Of a stretch of DNA of 64,000 nucleotides, positions 47,401 through 56,164 are shown one piece after another (the stretch's first letter is position 1; the number at the start of each line of letters is the position of its first letter). A model generated the notes under the pieces. The model was given only the letters and a program-made list of their open reading frames with translations. It was not told the origin of the DNA and made no database searches. The stretch is from Patellaria atrata CBS 101060 (Eukaryota > Ascomycota > Dothideomycetes > Patellariales > Patellariaceae), in assembly GCA_010093705.1 (NCBI GenBank), contig MU006093.1, forward strand, positions 367,557-431,556, given 5' to 3'. The position numbers and the translations under genes were made by a program.

Positions 47401-47729
47401 CTGCTCGAGAAGCAAAAGCTGGAGAAGGCACAGCCGAAGCTCAAGAAGTGGAAGCAGCCAAAGCAGCGAACATTACAGCGACAGCCGCTGATGCCATGGC
47501 GGCGGATGTCGAAATGGGCGATGAGCCAACTAATGTAGTGACCGAAGAGCAGGCGATGAAGAACGAGGGGATGCTAAGGGCGCAGAGGTTTCATGAGAGG
47601 GATAAGGTGGATGAAACAGAGTTGGGTCAGGTGGGGGACGCGAGCGTGGGTCGCTGGGTTGGAGAAGATAAGCTTGATGGTGGAGAGGAGAGGAAGTTAG
47701 GTATAGAGGGTGGGGGATTTCAGGGATGA
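44481..47729 (+). CDS. tRNA (cytosine-5) methyltransferase Trm4/NSUN2 type
   Basis: Four exons (44481-44504, 44571-44788, 44865-47186, 47249-47729) give 1014 aa. Exon 1 encodes only MGKRGNKN; exon 2 adds an RGG tract and DGWRTNWTAISKEHEKFERYY. Core motifs: SAM site VLDMCAAPGSKT (about 176-187), PCSGDG with Cys309 and TCSLNPIENEAV with Cys359, the two-cysteine signature of RNA m5C methyltransferases. The protein is longer than yeast Trm4 (684 aa) because of an acidic, Lys/Glu-rich insertion (about 620-690 by eye) and a C-terminal extension. Trm4 methylates C34/C40/C48/C49 in tRNAs in the nucleus. Confidence 0.93.
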
Positions 47730-48183
47730 TGTGGAACGGTGTAGACAAAATTTGAAGTTTATATCTATAGAAAGTCTAAGAGACTACTTTTTTCATTCGA
47801 CCTCGTCCCTCTGCGCGCACAAGTTGCGTACAGGACAGTTTCGAGTTTTGTTCTGAGCAAACCGACTGTTAGAATTGCTAGACATTTGATGTATGAGACA
47901 TGTCTCAGAAATGTTGATACGAGCTAGTTCATCTTATAATTGAGAATGGTACCTTAGCTTGGTACTATTAGAGGCATCTCATGTTCATGAACGTGCTGTA
48001 CTGTCCCTACCTCGTGACTTGCGGATTACCTTTGATACTGTACATTTGAATGTACGGCCCCGATCACCCGCACCTAAAACTTTCTAGTGCTTTCTTTTCT
48101 GTACGATGCCAAAAAAAAAAATAAAAAAATTTCATCTCTAACGTACAGCAAGTACTTCACAACCAAACCAGCATAAAAGTTGG
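47730..48183. other. intergenic, no gene seen
   Basis: 3' flank of the methyltransferase gene up to the pol III terminator of the tRNA gene. It holds an A-rich run near 48110-48130. Confidence 0.55.
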
Positions 48184-48192
48184 AAAAAAAAA
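48184..48192 (-). terminator. RNA polymerase III oligo-T terminator
   Basis: Nine A residues on the + strand, so T9 on the minus strand, beginning five bases after the discriminator base of the tRNA gene (48198). Confidence 0.8.
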
Positions 48193-48197
48193 GAACT

Positions 48198-48355
48198 TGG
48201 CGTCACCCGGAATCGAACCGGGGTCGGAGCGGTAGTTGAGGAGTCCAGGTATACCTGGACGTTGATCCACAACGCTACGTGCTACCACTACCTGCTTGGA
48301 GGTTAGTGTGTGACGATCTTGATGATGGTGGAAGAGACGCTTACACCATGACACC
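48198..48355 (-). tRNA. tRNA-His(GUG), apparently with two interruptions
   Basis: Outer stem GGTGTCA (48355-48349) pairs with TGACGCC (48205-48199), followed by discriminator A and a T9 terminator. The T-arm is CCCGG-TTCGATT-CCGGG with a perfect B box; TGGTGTAAGCG at 48348-48338 fits an A box. A normal tRNA-His emerges if two segments are removed: 48342-48290 (about 53 nt) from the D loop, giving D-arm GTGT-AGTGGTA-GCAC, and 48266-48233 (34 nt) at the canonical 37/38 site, giving anticodon loop TTGTGGC in stem TAGCG/CGCTC (one outer mismatch). The 34-nt insert holds the palindrome GTCCAGGTATACCTGGAC (48243-48260). It may instead be a pseudogene. Confidence 0.7.
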
Positions 48356-49008
48356 TGATAGATGGGCTATCGTCCCATATGAGTTGAAAGCATTCGGACT
48401 GTTTGAATACTTATTATCTTGAAAATAAGCTGCTGATGGTAGGTCAGCCATGCATTGTCTGGAAGTGTGCTGTTAGCCGCAGGTGGGGTTATGGAGAGCA
48501 GGCTCTGGGTGATGCAAAGGCGCGTCAAAGAGCAAGCTTGGAGGCTACATTATACGGAGCTTTACTCGATGCTTGAGCCTGGAGAGACAACTTTGCACGC
48601 TTGATAACGGCTATCGCTAAAGGATATCTGGCCTTAAATTTGTCCCCAGAGCTGGATATTCGTTCTAACCTACTAGACTTCTATACCTTAAAGCGAGAGA
48701 CATATCGAGTGCTGCACAGTAGTGTTCGTATAAACCATCTCATCAAGTGTTCCATATCAATTCTCAGAGCTTCAGTTTGGCTTTTGCAAATTATTTTGGC
48801 TGATTGCTGGTTCGTGGGCTGCAGGAGAATATTGACTGCGAGATCGGAATAAGGTTATCTTATCAGTGATCTGACCTGTCGCTTAGTCACGTAATGCTTG
48901 GCATCAAAGCTCAAACCCCAGAGCCTCAACTTCGAGATTCTTCCGTCTGCAGCTTCCGCAGAAAATACTCAAACCACATCATCAACTACTCCATTACTAC
49001 TCGTCAAG
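48356..49008. other. intergenic, no gene seen
   Basis: Upstream of the tRNA gene (-) and the U1-C gene (+). The 83-codon frame at 48601-48852 has no recognisable features. Confidence 0.5.
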
Positions 49009-49863
49009 ATGCCAAAATATAAGTTCTCCCGTCGCTTGCTCTTTGAAACTCTACTGACAATCTAAGAACTCTTCTGTAGGTTCACCCAATCGCGAAAAGC
49101 CGTTCAAATGCCCATACCTAACAGACTATAGGCGATTACTGCGATGTCTACCTCACCCACGACTCGATGAGCGTGCGCAAAGCCCACAACAGCGGTCGCA
49201 ACCACCTCCGTAACGTCGTAGAATACTACCAGCGTTCGTACCCTCGTACCCTTCCTCCACTCTCCCCCAATCCAACAAACCCACACTAACCCTCCCACGA
49301 CACCAGAAATCGGCCACGAAAAAGCCCAAAGCGTCATCGACTCCATCACTTCCTCCTACGCCGCAGCCGGCCAATCAGAAAGCAATCCAATGCTAAACCC
49401 ACCCCCCGGCGGACCCGGCGCCTTTCCACCACCCCCCTTCGGTTTCCCAGGTACCTTCCCCCTCCCCCCTTCTCACCCTCCGACTAACCAAACCCAAGCT
49501 GGCATCCCACCCCCCTTCCTCCCCCCAGGCGGACGGGGCATGCCTCCCAACCTCCCCTTCCCACCCCCTAACATGCCACCGGGCCAACTGCCTTTCCCGC
49601 CGCCTTTCCCCCCTCCAGGAAACATGCCGCAAGGTAGCGTTCCACCGATGGGCGGCACACCGCCGCAAGGGATGCCGTTTCCGCCGCCGAACATGCCGTT
49701 CCCACCGCCGCAGGGTATGCCGTTCCCGCCGAACATGCAGGGAGGACCGGGCGGTATGCCGTTCCCGCCGCAGGGGAGCCCGCCGGGTGGGATGCCTTTC
49801 CCGCCGCCCGGGCAGGGGCAGGGGAGTCCGCCGGGTGGTATGCCGTTCAGAGCTCCGATATAG
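49009..49863 (+). CDS. U1 small nuclear ribonucleoprotein C, first exon boundary abnormal
   Basis: Coding blocks: ATGCCAAAATAT (from 49009), 49132-49233 and 49307-49863. Blocks 2 and 3 read [29 protein letters not shown] and [22 protein letters not shown], then a long Pro/Gly/Met-rich tail (repeated MPFPPP units), which identifies U1-C, the zinc-finger protein that stabilises U1 snRNP binding at 5' splice sites. Family proteins begin MPK(Y/F)(Y/F)CDYC, with the first zinc Cys normally built as T|GC across this intron. Here TAT at 49020 is followed directly by AAGTTCTCCC, so no GT donor and no T are present. A deletion of about six bases, an assembly error or non-canonical splicing could explain this. 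Confidence 0.82.
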
Positions 49864-50674
49864 CTGGGAGGGAGGTCGGGGGGATAGCTCAAAGGGTTAT
49901 TTGATGGATGAGAGTGTTGGAGTCGCGATGCGCGGGACTGACAACGATATACCTGGCATTTACGGGATGCGAAGAAGACGCTAGTTGTTGCTGTTAGCTG
50001 GGCCGGAATGTCGGTGAGGTCGTTCCTATCTTGCTTGCGGTTGCCGCGGTCTCGGCTAATGCGGCGTTTGGGGGTGCAGTATAGTTCGCGGTGAGATTTC
50101 TCAGGGAGGAACTTTAAGCATCTAAAATGTAATTCTACAAATCAAGGATTCGGTATTAGAGTAAAAAATATTGACAATCTCGCTGACAAACGTTGTGGTA
50201 CTGTTGGACGAAGAATCGTTGCGTCTGCTTTCGCTCCCGTAATTCGTGCTCTATCTGAACCTTCCTTCAGATTCGACATCAAAGTCCCCTTTTCACATAT
50301 ATCGTTTTAGTTCCCTTTTCGTCTTTAATCATATCTACCCGTCTCTAGGTATACATACATGCTCCCTTCCGTCTATCTCATAACCCGCAAACGTACTATT
50401 TTCATAAAGACATGATGTCAGAAAGATGGACGGGAATCACTATCGCACAGAAGGAAGAAAGTTTCAATTGATTCATTTTTCGATTTCGCTACAGATAGAT
50501 AGCCATTAATATCCCAGTGAGCATTTTTGCGCTTACCAAAAGATTTCCCGCCGTTGTAATCAACACCATGCAAAGCAAAGTACCACACCCCTAAAGAGGT
50601 AGTGCAAGGATGTAATTTACAAACCTCCCCCGCTGCATCTTTTTCTCGTTAAGTTCCGCTCACGTAGAGCAACT
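49864..50674. other. convergent intergenic region, no gene seen
   Basis: 3' flanks of U1-C (+) and the reductoisomerase gene (-). No repeats or RNA genes recognised. Confidence 0.55.
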
Positions 50675-52080
50675 CTACTTCTGGTTCTCAGGGCGAAGGG
50701 AGCGGACAGCCTTACCCGCCCTCCAGATTTCTAAGCTCCTAATCTCATCCAACTCCTTCTCATATGCCTCCCTGTAGTCAGGGCGGCTGTTATATTCCAA
50801 GCTACGCTTGGTCTCAGAGCCATTGGCAACGCTCTCGTACAGGTCCTGGAAGACCGGCTTCAAGGCCGTTTGGAAGCGTTTGCTCCAGTCAATGGCACCA
50901 CGTCTGGCAGTAGTCGAGCACGCAGCGTACATGTAATCCATACCATTAGCACCAATGAGGGGATACAAGCTCTGCGTGGCCTCCTCGACGGTCTCGTTGA
51001 ATGCCTCAGACGGGCTGTGGCCGCGCTCGCGGAGGACCTCGTACTGGGCGAGGAACATGCCGTGAATACCGCCCATGAGGCAGCCACGCTCGCCGTAGAG
51101 GTCGGAGTAGACCTCCTTCTCGAAGGTGGTCTTGTAGAGGTAGCCAGAGCCGACGGCGACACCGAGAGCAACGGCCTTCTCCTCCGCCTTGCCGGTCACA
51201 TCTTGAAAAACGGCGACGGAGGAGTTAATACCGCGGCCTTCACGGAAGAGAGAGCGCACAGTGCGGCCGGAGCCCTTGGGAGCGACGAGGATGACATCGA
51301 TGTCGGAGGGGACGTCGACTTTGGTGAGGTCTTTGAAGACGGGGGAGAAGCCGTGGGAGAAGTAAAGGGTCTATTGATGGTTAGGGCTGAATCCATGAAG
51401 GCATAATTTAGGCTCATCAGGATGTACTAACCTTGCCCTTGGTCAATTGTGGCTTGATGTGAGGCCAGGTCTCGCTCTGTGCGGCATCACTGAGCAAGTT
51501 CATGATGATGGTACCCTTGGAGATGGCCTCATCGACCTCGAAGAGGTTCTTGCCCGGTACCCAACCGTCTTGTTGAGCTTCCTTCCATGATTGACCATCC
51601 TTTCGGACACCGATTATGACATTCATGCCATTGTCTCGGAGGTTGAGACCTTGGCCGTGACCTTGAGAACCGTACCCAATAAGGGCTAAGGTGTCATCCT
51701 TGAAGTACTCCTACAATTCAATTAGCTTCAATTGCACATAAAAGACATTGAGATAGGTATATTAAAGGTATTGGAAACTTACATGAAGCTTCTCTCTCGG
51801 CCAATCCGATCGTTCTGCAATCGACGTCAGTACCAATGCTATACCGTTTATACAAAGAGTATTGCCTACCGAAAACCTTCTCCTTGGTGCCAGCAAAGTC
51901 AATTGTCTTGACACCCCTCTTCTGCTGCACTGGGACAGAGACAGCAGCTCTTGGAGCAGTGGAATAACCACCTCTAGCAGCAGCGTTGACAGCAGAGACA
52001 AAAGTCCTGCGCTGGACAGCAGGCTTAGCCAATTGATTGACGGAGCTGCGGAGAGCTCTGCTAGCAGTTTTCGAGGCCAT
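50675..52080 (-). CDS. ilv5: ketol-acid reductoisomerase, mitochondrial
   Basis: Four exons (52080-51870, 51814-51783, 51710-51432, 51370-50675) give 405 aa. The N-terminus MASKTASRALRSSVNQLAKPAVQRRTF is a basic, Ser-rich mitochondrial presequence. The NADPH site is ALIGYGSQGHGQ at about 90-101; the knotted C-terminal domain has EKEVYSDLYGERGCLMGG with conserved acidic metal ligands, and the length matches class I eukaryotic enzymes. It converts acetolactate/acetohydroxybutyrate to dihydroxy acids in branched-chain amino acid synthesis. One exon is only 32 nt (ERSDWPREKLH) but all phases agree. Confidence 0.96.
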
Positions 52081-52662
52081 TGTATGTGAATTGAAGAAGT
52101 TGTGAAGCTCGAGGAAAAGAAGTTTGTCTGTAGTGGGAAGAACAAGTTTTTGTAGTAGCCCAGATGTTTGTGTGTAACGGACTTTTGCAGTGAAGCAATT
52201 CATCCGGAGAACCAGGATTTCTCCCCGAATCATGCCAAGGCTGGGGGTGTACAGCCGAAATGTACACGATGTATGCGATATCGGCAAAAGTATTACCATA
52301 AGCGGTAATGCGCTCTATATTGATCTTGAAGTTGGTGATGACTGTGTACATAAACCAGGAACATAACCGATGCATTGTTGATCAACCTCGTATTTCAGTA
52401 ACTTCACCCGATGACGCACTTTCTCAGCAGAGGCATTTATTTTCCAGCTCTCATATCACTTCTATATCTTCTGAGCCGACTCTCGCTCTCGCTATCTCAC
52501 TAGGAAGACTATTATCACGCATGTCGCCTCCAAAACGCTCCAAATGCTCTGTGCATATGCATATTCCACTATGGCCATCTTCTCCAGAGTCCCATAACGC
52601 CAAGCGGTTATTCTCGTAGCGGTCGTATATCATTACCCATCTAGCCTATTTGTTTGGAACTA
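52081..52662. other. intergenic, no gene seen
   Basis: Promoter of the reductoisomerase gene and 3' flank of Ubc12. Nothing else recognised. Confidence 0.55.
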
Positions 52663-53446
52663 TCACTTCTGCACTCTCTCGTAACTCTGTCCCTTGACGG
52701 AACCTCCCGTCATAGACTGTCGAACATTCCTCTTGAAACCTTCTCTATTCGATTTCAGGTCCTCTGCGGCCTCCTTGTTCAATGGATCTGACGCATTCGG
52801 CTCGAGAAACAGGAACTAGAAAAATGTCAACACCAAACATTACCGTGTAGCCTACTTGGGGGTACAACTGACCTGTAGACCAACAATCACCGCATTCAGA
52901 TTGAGCACCGGTTTCCAGTCTTCCCTCAGAATGTTCAGGCAAACATTCCCTTCCAGGTCAATATTGGGGTGATATATCTTTTGTGTACACTTCACTTTGG
53001 GCGGATCGTGCGGGAAGTTCTGGTTGATGGCGAAAGTGAAGTGAAAACTCCCGCCTTTGTACATGCCCTCGTCTGGCTCTATTGTAAGGGTGAAGTTGAG
53101 AATATCGTCAGGGTTGGGAAACTCTGTTTTCATCGTCGACCCGAGGGATAGCTCTGAGAGATCTAGAGAGAGAGTCAGCGTCGTCTGAGAGTATACAGAG
53201 CGGCGTGTGAGCATTCTGCTCGAAGGAGATGATGTTCCTACCTTTTTGTACCCGTAGTTGTGCTGCTGTGACCTTCTTCTTCTTGCCCCCCGATGCAGCG
53301 GTCTCAGCCTGCTGCTGTTTTTGCTTCTGTACACTTTGTCAGACCTCAGCCACCGTATAGGGTACATGCCCAAGAATGGGAAGATTGAAACCTCCCTAGA
53401 CTCAGCGCGATGTAGTAAAGCGTACCATATTCCATATCTTTAACAT
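52663..53446 (-). CDS. ubc12: NEDD8-conjugating E2 enzyme Ubc12
   Basis: Four exons (53446-53426, 53326-53242, 53162-52873, 52815-52663) give 182 aa. MLKIWNMKQKQQQ at the N-terminus is the Ubc12-type extension that docks on the NEDD8 E1. The E2 core has [28 protein letters not shown], and [16 protein letters not shown] with the active Cys at 110. The end [20 protein letters not shown] is typical of Ubc12. It charges cullins with NEDD8. The first exon has only 21 coding bases. Confidence 0.94.
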
Positions 53447-54035
53447 TGTGGCGGATGCGGAGGAGTTGGGAAACGAAGATGCGCGGGGATATCGAACGCT
53501 TTGTGATGTGCAAAGTGGTGATAGAAGATCGAGAGCGCTAATTCAGATGATGTCAAAAAAGTAATCAAGAAAATCAAAGTCTGTATTGTTATTTGTGTAT
53601 GTGCTGTAGAAGACTAGTTGGTGATGAGGATCTAGAGACAATGGAATGAGACATCGAACTTGACCCAAAGCCCCACCACGGTGTTCATGCAACACGACTG
53701 CATAATTCTCATGCCGTCCAACACTACAAAGCGAAAACATCGCGTTCTTATAGGGGAGTGTATCCGCCCCGATATACTGTACGATCGAATAGAACCTAGA
53801 ATGGATACTACTTATCGAGAACGAGGTGACCCTCTTCTGTGAGGTTCGCAGTATCCTCTTCTAACTGGTATCGGGCAACTCAACCATAGTTCTATCTCTC
53901 CTCAAATACGTACGAACTCCCATCTCCACAAACTGCCGTTCACACTGACATTTTTCCAGCATTCAAGACCACGCCCGAACCTCACCACCCCAAACCCCAT
54001 CACACAATCATATCCCGCCGTAGCCTTACTCTCCA
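53447..54035. other. intergenic, no gene seen
   Basis: Ubc12 promoter and upstream flank of the RIB7-like pseudogene. One CGTACG near 53909. No gene recognised. Confidence 0.55.
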
Positions 54036-54895
54036 ATGTTCCCCCAACTACCGTCTGAATCCCTCACCGTCCCGCCTTCCTTCACTACGACGATAATCCC
54101 GTCCATCCGACCCTACCTCCCCTCCTCAACACCATTCGGTTCGGTGAAAGACCCAACCCTCCCCTACACGACCCTAACCTACGCCAGCGCAGTCGATGGC
54201 TCCACCTCCCTCTTCCCCAGCGGCGACGGCACCTGGCAGCGAACAGTCCTCTCCGGATCTCTCGCCTCAGTCCCAACCCACTACCTCCGAGGCTGTCATT
54301 CCGCCGTCTTAATCGGCGTCTCGACCGCCCAAGTGGACGACCCATCCCTCAACTGTCGTCTCGAAGGTATGCAGGCTACGGAGGGACACGGTTTGTGGCC
54401 CAACCGAGGCCGCTGATCCTGGATCTAAGAGCAAGGTGGGATTCCCGACATTCGAAGGTCATCCGTCTCGCGCGGGAGAAAAAGAGGACGTTCCCGTGAG
54501 TCATCACCACTGCCGGCACCAACCCAAGCTCGGAGAAGCGGGCAGCGCTCAGGGAAAATGGAGGACGCTATATTGAAGTCCCACTATTTCCAAATGGGCG
54601 GCTTAGCTGGCGAGATGTTCTAACCGCGTTGAAGAAATGAGGGATCGAAAGCGTGATGGTGGAGGGCGGTGCAGCAGTCCTCAGAGCGCTTCTGGGTCCG
54701 GAAGGAAGAGGACTCGTGAATTCTGTGATCGTGACGGTGGCGCCAACCTGGCTCACGGAGGGCAGTTTGCGGGTTACCCCACCGCGGATGACTGACGAGG
54801 AGGGCAAGCCCGTGGAAGCGGTTAGGTTGAAGGAGCCAAGGTGGATTCCGGTGGAGACGACGTGGTACTTTGTGGGAAGTTGCCGACTCTTTTGA
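54036..54895 (+). pseudogene. broken RIB7-like gene (diaminohydroxy-phosphoribosylamino-pyrimidine reductase)
   Basis: The region encodes a nearly full-length riboflavin-pathway reductase of the RibD C-terminal type, but in pieces. 54036 onward reads MFPQLPSESLTVPPSFTTT, YTTLTYASAVDGSTS and THYLRGCHSAVLIGVSTAQVDDPSLNCRLEG. The frame then shifts near 54366-54374 and continues as FVAQPRPLILDLRARWDSRHSKVIRLARE, VITTAGTNPSSEKRA, GGRYIEVPLFPNGRLSWRDVLTAL and GIESVMVEGGAAVLRALLG to the natural end. Two in-frame TGA codons interrupt it, at 54497 (where the family has Trp) and 54638 (where it has Arg). RIB7 is essential for riboflavin synthesis, so an intact copy is expected elsewhere. No intron of plausible size bridges the frame shift. 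Confidence 0.82.
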
Positions 54896-56164
54896 GCGAG
54901 CCGGCTCCCGTAAAGAGTATTTTCGGGGGAGAGCCGAGCTATTCAAAGGGTCTTTCCCCGGGCAAGCCGAGACCTTCAAAAGGTCTTTTCACTTGAGGGA
55001 CTCTTAGCAACGAAACTGCTACCAAATCCTCAAGCAGGAATCTTTTTAAACCCGCATACACTCCCTCCTCTTCCTTCCCGCCCTTACAGCAAAAGTAAGA
55101 TATCCTCTATCCCTTTCATCCACGTCAAAATGAAAACATATATACGCTGTAAACTACAGACTCACATCATCATCTTCCCCTATGTACGAAAGTAATAACC
55201 GCACCCACCAATATTATGTAATTAGACGATGGTTCAAGCACCTCTTATAGTTGGCACGGGTATTAGTTCGGCTATGGCTAAAAGAGCACTGTGTACTAGA
55301 ATATAATACTCAATATTATTCAAAAGTCCATTCGACATGATATTCGAGATAAAATCTTGATAGTTAATACCCCTTATCCCCCTATTAGGTTCCCTAGCGT
55401 CCTACCGATTCACCGATGACCGCTCCTTTAAACTAGTACCGTACCACTAGCTTCCATTACGATATCCTCTCTACCTTACAAACACCAAACCCAGGAATGG
55501 GAAGGAGTGTCCCACCCATATCTCTCTCCACGTCAATGGAAACTCCCGATCTAGACCACGGCTTAACTGCGAGCAACAACGTAGCGCGAAAGGACATAAC
55601 TCGGTTCGTCCTCCAAGACGTGGGTTTAGAGACGTACGCACGAAGACGAAGTCTACCTTGATAGCGAATTGCGCGAGGGAAAGGGGAGATGGTAGAACGG
55701 GATACTGACAAAGGCTACCCTAACGCGGGGATGAGGAATATGGGCAAGCGGAATACCAATCACACACACCCTCAAAACGTCATTAATAAAATCTCAAATT
55801 TGCAAAGCTACCAGATTCTAACACAAGCGCATCCGATTAAACCTCCAAACCTAACAAAAATTGTGAGGGATTCACTCGATTACCAGAAAGATTCGCCGCA
55901 GACTTCGCAAATCGGGAAGACAGATAAAAACTCCTCAGAGCACAAAGGTTCATGAAATTTCTTTCTCCACTCGACAAATATCTTATCTTACATACCCTTT
56001 TTCTTTTATGATGATGATGATGTGATCGCCGCCCTCACGTCATGCTAATAATCGATCCCATTTTTTGGTATCGTACCCGTCCTTGCAACACATGATAATT
56101 CGCGGGCGATGGAAACCCCCTCCGTAATTCTATTCTTCGCTTGATGAAAATTGAGGTAATCCGC
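54896..56164. other. 1.3-kb intergenic region
   Basis: 3' flank of the pseudogene and of chitin synthase (-). It holds the 33-bp direct repeat pair at 54931-54996. Small ORFs (for example 55689-55955) have no recognisable features. Confidence 0.5.
54931..54996. repeat. two imperfect 33-bp direct repeats
   Basis: (G/A)AGCCGAG followed by a TTCAAA(A/G)GGTCTTT core occurs at 54931 and again at 54964. The pair lies just downstream of the RIB7-like pseudogene. Confidence 0.55.

Noticed and set aside
48243-48260. Perfect 18-bp palindrome, first considered an operator or variable arm
   Set aside because: Lies wholly in the 34-nt intron of the tRNA-His model, where a hairpin is expected.
48157-48354. 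65-codon minus-strand ORF
   Set aside because: Runs through the tRNA-His gene and its terminator; better explained by the RNA gene.
54366-54374. Tiny GTATGCAG intron to rescue the RIB7 frame
   Set aside because: Eight bases is far below any plausible intron, and two further stop codons remain.
54036-54895. Repeat-induced point mutation as cause of the RIB7 stops
   Set aside because: The two stops do not both fit CpA-to-TpA changes and the rest of the gene is not TA-enriched.
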